Part shown: in pieces, positions 1 to 7,766 of the stretch
Numbering within the stretch: the stretch's first letter is position 1
How the letters are laid out: each line of letters starts with the position of its first letter
From: Candidatus Symbiothrix sp.
GTDB lineage: Bacteria > Bacteroidota > Bacteroidia > Bacteroidales > Azobacteroidaceae
Assembly (NCBI GenBank): GCA_031284765.1
Contig: JAITXK010000184.1
Coordinates: forward strand, 1-7,871
Reading direction: 5' to 3'
Length of the DNA: 7,871 nucleotides
Program-made: the position numbers and the translations under genes
The notes under the pieces: model-generated
What the model saw: the letters and a program-made list of their open reading frames with translations, nothing else
Database searches by the model: none
What the model was told of the DNA's origin: nothing

Positions 1-1676
1 CCGCTCGGGTCAATCATCTTCTTGAAGGCTTCGTCCCATTCCAAGGCAACCGGCGTACTGCATGCAACCGAGGGAACGGAAGGCACCGTTTTTGCCGCCG
101 CTTCCGACGGGAATACTTCTTCAAAAATGGTGCGGTAGTGATATTCCTCTTTCGTCATGGGCGGATGAATCGGGAATCGTTCGGCTGCTTGGGCGAATTG
201 TTCGTCCGAGACTTGTGAGGAAGCGATTTCGCGCAAAGTATCAATCCAACTGTAGCCTACGCCATCAGAAAATTGCTCTTTCTGTCGCCATGCCACGCTT
301 TCGGGCAACAGGTCTTCAAAGGCCTTGCGGAGTATCCATTTTTCCATTCGGCCTTTCAAACCGCTGAGTTTGTCTTCGGGATTCAGGCGCATGGCGACGT
401 CCATAAACTCTTTGTCGAGGAAGGGAACACGGCCTTCTACGCCCCATGCTGCCAGTGATTTGTTCGCGCGCAGACAGTCATATAAATGCAGTTTGTCTAA
501 TTTACGAACCGTTTCTTCGTGCAATGCTTTGGCATCGGGCGCTTTGTGGAAGTACAAGTAACCACCGAAAATCTCATCGGCCCCTTCGCCCGAAAGCACC
601 ATTTTGATGCCCATTGAACGGATGACACGGGCTAATAAATACATCGGAGTAGAGGCGCGTATGGTGGTAACGTCATACGTTTCAATATGATAAATGACGT
701 CGCGAATGGCGTCCAAGCCTTCTTGAATGGTGAAATGGACTTCGTGATGCACGGTTCCGATATGGCCGGCTACTTTTTGCGCGGCTGCCAAGTCGGGAGA
801 GCCTTCCAATCCCACGGCAAAAGAGTGCAGTTGAGGCCACCAGGCTTTTTCCCGTCCGTCGCCTTCGATGCGTTTGGAGGCGTATTTTTTCGCTATGGCC
901 GACACGATAGACGAGTCTAAACCACCCGACAGCAATACACCGTAAGGCACATCGGTCATTAACTGACGTTTTACGGCCGCTTCCAATGCTTCGCGCAACT
1001 GTTCGACCGGCGACGAGTGGGAAGGAAATTTGGAACGGTTGGCTTCATCATCAACCGACGGATTGTTTTTTACGTTTTCGTACTCCGTCCAATCGCGTTT
1101 GTACCAGCGCGTGAGTTTACCTCCATCTTTGCTGTGTAAATAATGCCCCGGAGGGAAATTTTCTATTTGAGTGCAATAGCCTTCCAAGGCTTTTAATTCG
1201 GAAGCCACGTAGAACGTTCCTTCCTTGTCCCAACCCATGTACAACGGAATGACGCCGATGTGGTCGCGGGCAATCAAATAGCTGTCGTTGGTTTCGTCGT
1301 ATAAGGCAAAGGCGAAAATACCGTTCAGGTCTTCCAAAAAGTGGACGCCTTTTTCTTCGTACAAAGATAAAATGACTTCACAATCGGATTTCGTTTTGAA
1401 ATCGTAATGGGTTTGCCGGTCGCGAATGTCTTGATGATTATAAATCTCGCCATTGACTGCCAATACCACTTTGCCATCGGATGAATACAGCGGTTGCCGT
1501 CCCGATTGCGGGTCAACAATGGCCAAGCGTTCGTGTGCCAGGATGGCATTGTCGCTGCAATAAATTCCCGACCAATCCGGCCCTCTGTGGCGGATTTTCT
1601 TTGACATGCTTAATGCTTGTGGGCGCAAATTTTCCGAACGTTGATTTAAATTAAATATTCCTACGATACCACACAT
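1..1676 (-). CDS. asnB: Asparagine synthetase B, glutamine-hydrolysing (3' end cut off by the window)
   Basis: Cytosolic enzyme converting aspartate, glutamine and ATP to asparagine, glutamate, AMP and pyrophosphate. I translated the frame from the ATG at 1676; it is open for 558 codons to the window edge. The N-terminus is MCGIVGIF, so the nucleophile Cys is exposed once Met is removed. Glutamine-amidotransferase landmarks follow: RHRGPDWSGIY near 29-39, Arg in LAHERL at 50, and Asn75 and Glu77 in VNGEIYNH. The synthetase half has the PP-loop SGGLDSS at 250-256, ETYDVTTIRASTP from 332 and SGEGADEIFGG at 362-372. The visible C-terminus ends EWDEAFKKMIDPS, where E. coli AsnB (as I recall it) has about 12 residues left, so full length is probably about 570. 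About 15 extra residues sit between the domains near 206-221. The start is 1 nt after the gltD stop, with no Shine-Dalgarno sequence, which fits translational coupling in Bacteroidota. Assignment is very secure; only the 3' end and any terminator are unseen. Confidence 0.97.
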   Translation of the reverse strand, partial: MCGIVGIFNLNQRSENLRPQALSMSKKIRHRGPDWSGIYCSDNAILAHERLAIVDPQSGRQPLYSSDGKVVLAVNGEIYNHQDIRDRQTHYDFKTKSDCEVILSLYEEKGVHFLEDLNGIFAFALYDETNDSYLIARDHIGVIPLYMGWDKEGTFYVASELKALEGYCTQIENFPPGHYLHSKDGGKLTRWYKRDWTEYENVKNNPSVDDEANRSKFPSHSSPVEQLREALEAAVKRQLMTDVPYGVLLSGGLDSSIVSAIAKKYASKRIEGDGREKAWWPQLHSFAVGLEGSPDLAAAQKVAGHIGTVHHEVHFTIQEGLDAIRDVIYHIETYDVTTIRASTPMYLLARVIRSMGIKMVLSGEGADEIFGGYLYFHKAPDAKALHEETVRKLDKLHLYDCLRANKSLAAWGVEGRVPFLDKEFMDVAMRLNPEDKLSGLKGRMEKWILRKAFEDLLPESVAWRQKEQFSDGVGYSWIDTLREIASSQVSDEQFAQAAERFPIHPPMTKEEYHYRTIFEEVFPSEAAAKTVPSVPSVACSTPVALEWDEAFKKMIDPS

Positions 1677-1677
1677 A

Positions 1678-3105
1678 TTATTTGAGTTTTAAGTTTAAAA
1701 CTTTCTCTATCGCTCTCGCAGCTTGCCGTCCCGATACGATGGCGCGTACCACCAAGCTTGCTCCGCTGGTAACATCCCCTGCAACAAAGACTTTTTCAAT
1801 GGACGATTCGTTGGGTTTCACGGCTTCGACATTTCCCCGGGCGTCGTATTTGACGCCTAAGTTATCCAGCAATCCGGTGTGAACCGGCTGTGTGAATCCC
1901 ATCGACAATAATACCAAATCTGCCGGAATGATTTCCGTCTTGCCGGTTTCTTTCATGGTAAACCGTCCGTTTTCGTCTTTCAGCCATTCTACTTCGGCCA
2001 CTTCCACACCGGTTACTTTGCCATTTTCTCCCATAAAACGTTTGGAGGCCAGCGACCAACGGCGTTCGCAACCTTCTTTGTGCGAGCTGGAGGTTTTCAA
2101 AATATTCGGATACGAAGGCCAAGGCGTGTCGGGATTATTTCCTTCGGGCGGCACCGGCAAAATTTCGATTTGCGTTACCTTTTTAGCTTTTTGGCGAACC
2201 GATGTGCCTACACAATCGGAACCGGTATCACCGCCGCCGATGACCAATACATTTTTGTTTTTAGCCGAAATGACTTGATTCGGGGCTATGGTTTGTCCGC
2301 TGATGACGCGGTTTTGTTGTTTCAAAAAGTCCAAAGCAAAGTAGATGCCTTCCAAATCGCGTCCTTCAATGGGAAGGTCGCGGGGAACGCCGGCGCCGAT
2401 AGCCAAACAAATCGCATCGAATTTGGACAGTAATTTATCAACCGTAAGGTCTTTTCCTGCTTCCACGCCGGTTTCAAAATGGATACCTTCCTCTTTCAGA
2501 ATGTTCAAACGGCGTTCGATGATGTTTTTATTGAGTTTGAAATCGGGAATCCCCAAGCGCAGCAATCCGCCGATGGTTTCGTCTTTTTCGTACACTGTAA
2601 CGGTGTGGCCTGCTTTATTCAGTTGGTCGGCGGCTGCCAATCCTGCGGGACCGGAGCCGATAACTGCTACCTTTTTTCCGGTACGGGTTTGGGGCGGATT
2701 GGCTTTCACATACCCTTCCGAAAAGGCATGTTCTGTGATGGCGGCTTCGTTTTCACGAATGGTAAGCGGTTGGTTTTCCAAATTCAATACGCAACTTTTT
2801 TCGCATAAAGCCGGACAAACCCGCCCGGTAAATTCGGGGAAATTATTGTGTGAAATCAACAATCCATAGGCTTCCTGCCACTTGCCTTTGTATAATAAAT
2901 CCTGCCATTCGGGAATCACATTGCCCACCGGGCAAGCCCAATGACAGAATGGTACACCACACTCCATACAACGTGAAGCCTGCAACATACGGTCTTCGGA
3001 ATTCAGCGTTTGTTCTACTTCGCCGAAGTCGGCAACTCTATCCACCACGGGGCGGTATCCGGCTTCTTTTCTGTTTATTGTTAAAAATGCTTTTGCGTTA
3101 CCCAT
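1678..3105 (-). CDS. gltD: Glutamate synthase small (beta) subunit, NAD(P)H-dependent
   Basis: Electron-input subunit of glutamate synthase: it oxidises NAD(P)H at FAD and passes electrons through Fe-S clusters to GltB. The protein is 475 residues from the ATG at 3105 (MGNAKAFLTINRKEAGYRP), close to the usual 470-490. The N-terminal Fe-S region has CMECGVPFCHWAC (Cys46, 49, 54, 58) and CPALCEKSC (Cys97, 101, 105). The FAD Rossmann motif is VAVIGSGPAGLAA near 147-158, the nicotinamide nucleotide fold IGGGDTGSDCVGTSVRQ near 289-305, and the C-terminal FAD motif VFVAGDVTSGAS near 439-450. After the second Rossmann fold it reads QIEILPVPPE, as in Bacillus- and plant-type enzymes, where E. coli-type GltD has an arginine pair, so NADH versus NADPH cannot be called. 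A TTG two codons upstream (3111) would overlap the gltB stop, but family N-termini start MGN, so I chose 3105. It lies 2 nt after gltB and 1 nt before asnB. The last codons contain a palindrome described separately. Confidence 0.97.
   Translation of the reverse strand: MGNAKAFLTINRKEAGYRPVVDRVADFGEVEQTLNSEDRMLQASRCMECGVPFCHWACPVGNVIPEWQDLLYKGKWQEAYGLLISHNNFPEFTGRVCPALCEKSCVLNLENQPLTIRENEAAITEHAFSEGYVKANPPQTRTGKKVAVIGSGPAGLAAADQLNKAGHTVTVYEKDETIGGLLRLGIPDFKLNKNIIERRLNILKEEGIHFETGVEAGKDLTVDKLLSKFDAICLAIGAGVPRDLPIEGRDLEGIYFALDFLKQQNRVISGQTIAPNQVISAKNKNVLVIGGGDTGSDCVGTSVRQKAKKVTQIEILPVPPEGNNPDTPWPSYPNILKTSSSHKEGCERRWSLASKRFMGENGKVTGVEVAEVEWLKDENGRFTMKETGKTEIIPADLVLLSMGFTQPVHTGLLDNLGVKYDARGNVEAVKPNESSIEKVFVAGDVTSGASLVVRAIVSGRQAARAIEKVLNLKLK
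1685..1702. promoter_or_regulatory. Perfect 8-bp-arm inverted repeat just before asnB
   Basis: AGTTTTAA (1685-1692), a 2-nt spacer, then TTAAAACT (1695-1702) form a perfect dyad. It lies in the last codons of gltD, with its near edge 8 nt from the asnB ATG. In RNA the loop would have to open to at least 4 nt, leaving a weak A-U stem, so a DNA operator or merely an unstructured AT-rich initiation region is as likely. The arms also encode gltD residues (V-L-N-L-K), so the sequence is partly constrained by coding. Confidence 0.3.
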
Positions 3106-3107
3106 AA

Positions 3108-6100
3108 TCAATAATCCGATTCAACCATTTCTATTTTTCTCTTAATCGCTTCTGTTTTTTCTTCCTGCAACACTTTTTTGTATTCGATAGGTGTTACTTT
3201 GATAAAGTGTTTCAGGTATTCGTCCCAATTCTCTAAAATACGTTTAGCCAGCGGGCTTTGCGTATGATGATAATGTTGTCCGATTAAACGGTTCAGTTCC
3301 AGACTGTCGGATTTGTCTTCAATCAGGGTCAATTCCACCATTTCCATATTGCAGAAATAATCGAAATTGCCTTTCATATCCAACACGTATGCCAGTCCGC
3401 CGCTCATACCGGCTGCGAAATTTTTGCCTGTGGAGCCTAAAACCACTGCCCGTCCGCCGGTCATGTATTCGCAACAATGGTCGCCTGCACCTTCTACAAC
3501 AGCAATGGCGCCCGAATTGCGTACGCAAAACCGTTCGCCCACTTGGCCGTTGATATAGACTTCGCCCGAAGTGGCTCCATACAACAAGGTGTTTCCTCCG
3601 ATAATATTCTCTTCGGGAGGGAAGGTGGACGTTTTCGGCGGAATCAGTGCAATTCGTCCGCCCGATAAGCCTTTGCCCAGATAGTCGTTGGCTTCGCCTT
3701 CGAGAGAGAACGAGATGCCTGCGGCAAGAAATGCACCAAAACTTTGTCCCGCCGAGCCTTTGAAATGGACGGAAATCGTACTGTCCTGCAAACCGTCATT
3801 GCCGTAGCGTTTGGCGATTTCGCCCGAAAGCATGGCGCCTACTGCACGGTCGGTATTGTCGATGCTGACATTCAGTTCAACAGGCAACGACTTTTCGATG
3901 GCGGGTTTCGTTTTCCGTATAATTTCACGGTCTAAAACGTGGTCTATCTTGTGGTCTTGCGAGCGCGTGCAACGAATATCGTTCCCATTATTGATAAATT
4001 CGGTAATTTTCCCGAAGTTCAATTTCTTGACTTTCGGATTGGCATTTACATTCTTAATCTCAATCAAATCGGTGCGGCCAACGATTTCGTCCAACGTGCG
4101 GTAGCCCATTTGAGCCAGATGTTCGCGGACTTCTTCCGCCAAGAATGTAAAATAATGAATCAGGTATTCATATTTCCCTTTGAAGCGGGCGCGTAACCGT
4201 TCGTCTTGTGTAGCCACACCCACAGGGCAGGTGTTCAAATGGCATTTGCGCATCATCACACAGCCTAAAACGATTAATGCGCTTGTGGCGAACCCAAATT
4301 CTTCAGCTCCCAGCATGGCGGCGGTGACAATGTCTTTTCCTGTTTTTAATTGGCCGTCGGCTTGTAAACGAACAAAGCGGCGCAAATCGTTGAGTACCAG
4401 CGTTTGTTGTGTTTCCGACAAACCTAATTCCCAAGTCACGCCTGCGTGTTTGATGGAACTCATCGGGCTGGCGCCTGTTCCGCCGTCGGCTCCCGAGATG
4501 ACAATCATATCGGCTTTGGCCTTGGCTACGCCTGCTGCAATAGTACCTACACCTGCTTCCGCCACTAATTTTACGGAAATACGGGCATTCGGATTGATGT
4601 TTTTCAAGTCGAAAATCAATTGCGCCAAATCTTCAATAGAATAAATATCGTGATGAGGTGGAGGAGAAATCAACGTAATACCCGGTATCGAATGTCGCGT
4701 TTTAGCAATGATTTTGTCCACTTTGAAGCCCGGAAGTTGCCCTCCTTCACCCGGTTTTGCACCTTGTGCAACCTTGATTTGCAGTTCATCGGCATTAATC
4801 AGGTATTCGGCCGTAACGCCGAAACGTCCCGAAGCGATTTGCTTGATGGCCGAGCGGCGGTTTAATCCGTCTTCACCGATTTTGAAGCGGGTGGGGTCTT
4901 CACCTCCTTCGCCGGTATTGCTTTTCCCGTTCAGGATATTGAGCGCAATGGACATGGCTTCGTGCGCCTCTTTGCTAATCGAACCGAAAGACATGGCGCC
5001 GGTTACGAACCGTTTGGTAATTTCTCCCACCGGTTCTACTTCGGCAATATCAATCGGATTGCGTTTGTAGGTCATAAAATCGCGGATAAAGGTCGGTTGT
5101 AATTTATTATCGACAATATCCGTGTATTCTTTGAATTTCTTGTAATCGCCTGTACGGGTGGCAATTTGCAGTTTGGCAATCGTTTCGGGATTCCAAGCAT
5201 GATATTCGCCGTCTTTGCGGAAGGCATAAACGCCGTTGTTATCCAATTGATAAACCGCAGGCATTTTCAAATCAAAGCCATCCTGTTCTTTGAAGGCATT
5301 CCAATGCAGAACCAGCGCTTCACGGGCAATGTCCGACAATTCGATGCCTTCCATCTGTGAAACCATGCCTTCAAAATAGGAATCGAGCAATGTTTGGCTG
5401 ATACCCACCGATTGGAATATCTGTGCCCCGCGGTACGAACGTAAGGTGGAAATACCCATTTTGGAAAGCACTTTCAACAAGCCTTTGTTAATTGCCTTGG
5501 TGTAGTTTTTTTCTGCAGTATGGAAATCCAATTGAATGTCGTGCGTGGTGACTTTGTCCTGCAAAATGGCAAAAGCCATGTAGGGATTGACCGCCGTGGC
5601 TCCAAAACCGAACAGCAAAGCGAAATGATTGACTTCGCGGGCTTCCGCCGTTTCAACAACAATCGCAATCTGCATGCGTTTCCGCTTGGCAATCAAATGA
5701 TGGTGGACGGCCGAAATGGCCAATAAAGAAGGAATGGGCGCCAAATCTTTACTCACATTGCGGTCGCTCAAAATGACGTAATGATAGCCATCGTCCACCG
5801 CCTTTTCGGCTTGCTGACAGAGATTAGTCAGTGCATCAGAGAGGGCAGCCGTTGCTTTTTTCTCCTCCGTTACTTTGAATACCATCGGGAGCGTCAACGA
5901 TTTAAATCCCTTGTAATTCAAATGGGTCAAAATATCCAAATCCAAATTGTTGATGACCGGACTTTCCAAACGTACCATTTTGCACAATTCAGGAGTCGGG
6001 AGCAACAGGTTTTCGTTTTCGCAACCAATATATAAGGAGAGCGACATGACCAATTCTTCGCGAATCGGGTCAATCGGCGGATTGGTAACCTGCGCGAACA

Positions 6101-7625
6101 GTTGGCGAAAATAGTTGAAAAACCCTTGCGGTTTGTCCGACATCACGGCCAGCGGTGTGTCATTACCCATCGAACCAATCGGCTCTTTGCCTTCGGTGGC
6201 CATCGGGATAATCAATTTGTCAATGTCTTCTCGGGTGTATCCGAACACTTTCAGGCGGGTTGCCAAATTGTCCACTTCGTATTTAACCGTCCGTCCTGAA
6301 GAGATTGTGTCCAATATGATGCGGTTTTTTTCAATCCAATCGCGGTAGGGGTGGGCGTTGGCGAGTTCGGCTTTCAGTTCGGGGTCGTAATGCACTTTGC
6401 CTTCCAGCGTGTCAATCATCAGCATTTTACCCGGTTGTAAACGGCCTTTTTCCTTGATTTCGCTCGCTTCGAAAGGCAATACGCCTGCTTCGGAGGCCAC
6501 GACCATGATGTCGTTTTTGGTAATCAGGTAGCGTGCCGGACGGAGTCCGTTGCGGTCTAACATGCCGCCTGCGTAACGTCCATCAGTAAATAAGAGGGTG
6601 GCGGGGCCATCCCACGGTTCCATGACGATACTGTGGTATTCGTAGAACGCTTTCAGTTCATCGGAAATGGGGTTTTTGCTGTTCCAACTTTCGGGAACGA
6701 GTATGGAGAGTGCATGAGGTAATGATTTGCCTGACATCACTAAAAATTCGAGCACATTATCCAAGGAGGCGCTATCCGACATTCCGGGTTGCACGATAGG
6801 GAAAACATCTTCCGGTTTGCCTAATTGCGGGACTTCCAAAACGCTTTCGCGGGCTTCCATCCAATAACGATTACCACGAATGGTGTTGATTTCGCCGTTG
6901 TGTCCCAACAAGCGGAAGGGTTGCGCCAAATCCCAACTGGGGAAAGTGTTGGTGCTGAAGCGTGAGTGAACCAAAGCCAATCCGCTCGTAAAATAAGGAT
7001 TAATCAGGTCGGGAAAATAGTCGCGCAACTGCGTGGACGTCAACATTCCTTTATACACAATTCGCTGTGTGGACAAGCTGGCGATGTAAAAACTGCGTTT
7101 TTCGTCCAGTGAAGATTTATGGATTTTCTTTTCTATCTTTTTGCGGACGATGTATAATTTCCGCTCCAAGACTTCGGGGCGATCTTCGCCAACGATGAAA
7201 ATTTGTTTGATGACCGGTTCGTTCGCACGGGAAATCTCTCCCAAAATGCTACTGTTGACCGGAATATCGCGCGTAGCAAGCATCTTCAAACTTTCTTGTT
7301 CGACAATGTTTTGCAACACTTCCATACAAAGCGCCGCTTGATCGGTGTCTTGCGGAAGAAATACCAATCCGGTACCGTATTTCCCTTTTTCAGGAACGGG
7401 AATGCCTTGCAGGAGAATAAATTCGTGCGGAATTTGCAACATGATTCCCGCACCGTCGCCGGTTTTATTGTCGGCGCTTTCGGCACCGCGGTGTAACATG
7501 TGTTCCAATACCTGTAAGCCTTTTTCTACAATATCATGGGACTTATTGCCATGAATATCAACCAATAATCCGACACCGCAAGCATCATGCTCATAATCCG
7601 GATGATATAAACCTGTTTCTTTCAT
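3108..7625 (-). CDS. gltB: Glutamate synthase large (alpha) subunit
   Basis: Catalytic subunit of glutamate synthase: it hydrolyses glutamine, channels ammonia to 2-oxoglutarate and reduces the iminoglutarate at FMN. From the ATG at 7625 it has 1505 residues, matching bacterial large subunits (about 1500). Domain order is canonical. The class II glutamine amidotransferase domain runs from about 16 to 425, starting at HDACGVG with nucleophile Cys16, so a 15-residue propeptide is presumably removed; it includes HRGAESADNKTGDGAG, HSRFSTNTFPSW and GHNGEINTIRGN. A central domain spans about 475-760. The FMN-binding synthase barrel spans about 825-1190, with FVTGAMSFGSIS near 873, KPGEGGQLPG near 957, ISPPPHHDIYS near 986 and ISGADGGTGASP near 1043. 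The 3Fe-4S cluster motif is C-x5-C-x4-C (Cys1122, 1128, 1133). A glycine-rich GxGxG beta-helix fills about 1252-1450. An in-frame ATG at 7634 is an alternative start, adding three residues (MNR). A TTG at 7673 lies inside the predicted -7 box and is rejected. First gene of the cluster. Confidence 0.97.
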   Translation of the reverse strand: MKETGLYHPDYEHDACGVGLLVDIHGNKSHDIVEKGLQVLEHMLHRGAESADNKTGDGAGIMLQIPHEFILLQGIPVPEKGKYGTGLVFLPQDTDQAALCMEVLQNIVEQESLKMLATRDIPVNSSILGEISRANEPVIKQIFIVGEDRPEVLERKLYIVRKKIEKKIHKSSLDEKRSFYIASLSTQRIVYKGMLTSTQLRDYFPDLINPYFTSGLALVHSRFSTNTFPSWDLAQPFRLLGHNGEINTIRGNRYWMEARESVLEVPQLGKPEDVFPIVQPGMSDSASLDNVLEFLVMSGKSLPHALSILVPESWNSKNPISDELKAFYEYHSIVMEPWDGPATLLFTDGRYAGGMLDRNGLRPARYLITKNDIMVVASEAGVLPFEASEIKEKGRLQPGKMLMIDTLEGKVHYDPELKAELANAHPYRDWIEKNRIILDTISSGRTVKYEVDNLATRLKVFGYTREDIDKLIIPMATEGKEPIGSMGNDTPLAVMSDKPQGFFNYFRQLFAQVTNPPIDPIREELVMSLSLYIGCENENLLLPTPELCKMVRLESPVINNLDLDILTHLNYKGFKSLTLPMVFKVTEEKKATAALSDALTNLCQQAEKAVDDGYHYVILSDRNVSKDLAPIPSLLAISAVHHHLIAKRKRMQIAIVVETAEAREVNHFALLFGFGATAVNPYMAFAILQDKVTTHDIQLDFHTAEKNYTKAINKGLLKVLSKMGISTLRSYRGAQIFQSVGISQTLLDSYFEGMVSQMEGIELSDIAREALVLHWNAFKEQDGFDLKMPAVYQLDNNGVYAFRKDGEYHAWNPETIAKLQIATRTGDYKKFKEYTDIVDNKLQPTFIRDFMTYKRNPIDIAEVEPVGEITKRFVTGAMSFGSISKEAHEAMSIALNILNGKSNTGEGGEDPTRFKIGEDGLNRRSAIKQIASGRFGVTAEYLINADELQIKVAQGAKPGEGGQLPGFKVDKIIAKTRHSIPGITLISPPPHHDIYSIEDLAQLIFDLKNINPNARISVKLVAEAGVGTIAAGVAKAKADMIVISGADGGTGASPMSSIKHAGVTWELGLSETQQTLVLNDLRRFVRLQADGQLKTGKDIVTAAMLGAEEFGFATSALIVLGCVMMRKCHLNTCPVGVATQDERLRARFKGKYEYLIHYFTFLAEEVREHLAQMGYRTLDEIVGRTDLIEIKNVNANPKVKKLNFGKITEFINNGNDIRCTRSQDHKIDHVLDREIIRKTKPAIEKSLPVELNVSIDNTDRAVGAMLSGEIAKRYGNDGLQDSTISVHFKGSAGQSFGAFLAAGISFSLEGEANDYLGKGLSGGRIALIPPKTSTFPPEENIIGGNTLLYGATSGEVYINGQVGERFCVRNSGAIAVVEGAGDHCCEYMTGGRAVVLGSTGKNFAAGMSGGLAYVLDMKGNFDYFCNMEMVELTLIEDKSDSLELNRLIGQHYHHTQSPLAKRILENWDEYLKHFIKVTPIEYKKVLQEEKTEAIKRKIEMVESDY

Positions 7626-7670
7626 TCGATTCATTTGAATAAGTATAGGGGCTTTTATTAAAAAAGTCGG

Positions 7671-7702
7671 CAAATGTAAGGATTATATTTGGATTGCGCA
7701 AA
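7671..7702 (-). promoter_or_regulatory. Bacteroidota-type promoter of gltB-gltD-asnB
   Basis: Read on the minus strand, there is a TTTG (7699-7702), a 20-nt spacer, then TACATTTG (7671-7678). This fits the Bacteroides housekeeping sigma consensus, TTTG near -33 and TAnnTTTG near -7, with every fixed position matched. Transcription would start around 7664-7666, leaving a leader of about 40 nt before the ATG at 7625, or about 30 nt before 7634. Position and orientation suit a promoter for the whole cluster. Computed by eye only; no transcript data. Confidence 0.62.
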
Positions 7703-7708
7703 TTCCAA
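7689..7708. promoter_or_regulatory. Imperfect palindrome over the -33 box, possible operator
   Basis: A 20-bp element with perfect 5-bp outer arms TTGGA / TCCAA (on the minus strand) and further symmetric matches inside, 14 of 20 positions being self-complementary. It overlaps the predicted -33 TTTG of the gltB promoter, where a repressor would block sigma binding. The symmetry is modest and the sequence AT-rich, so it could be chance. I cannot assign it to a known regulator. Confidence 0.25.
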
Positions 7709-7732
7709 TTTCTTTTTGTTTGGGTGGTTCAG

Positions 7733-7766
7733 ATAATAATTCAATAGTATTCATTTAATAATAATT
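7733..7766. repeat. Pair of 9-bp direct repeats upstream of gltB
   Basis: ATAATAATT occurs at 7733-7741 and again at 7758-7766, start-to-start distance 25 bp. The pair lies roughly 70-100 bp upstream of the predicted transcription start. It could be a tandem binding site or an AT-rich bendable element, but low-complexity A/T sequence produces such repeats by chance. Confidence 0.3.

Noticed and set aside
1..1676. Possible frameshift or pseudogene in asnB.
   Set aside because: Codon-by-codon reading from 1676 to 3 found no stop and unbroken family motifs; the missing end is due to the window edge.
1892..2869. Plus-strand open frames over gltD (for example 1892-2278 and 2345-2869).
   Set aside because: They are antisense to an intact conserved gene, overlap each other, and show no recognisable domain; they are codon-bias shadows.
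3105..3111. TTG at 3111 as gltD start (two extra residues, overlapping the gltB stop).
   Set aside because: The ATG at 3105 gives the MGNAKAF N-terminus expected of the family; TTG starts are rare and nothing favours it.
4180..5070. Plus-strand open frames over gltB (for example 4180-4644 and 4708-5070).
   Set aside because: They mirror strongly conserved FMN-domain coding sequence on the other strand and have no family signature.
7626..7673. TTG at 7673 as gltB start (16 extra residues).
   Set aside because: It sits inside the -7 promoter box, and the added residues do not resemble a GltB N-terminus.
7684..7691. Plus-strand TATATTTG, a match to the -7 consensus that might drive divergent transcription.
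   Set aside because: No TTTG lies at the required distance upstream, and no plus-strand gene follows before the window ends.
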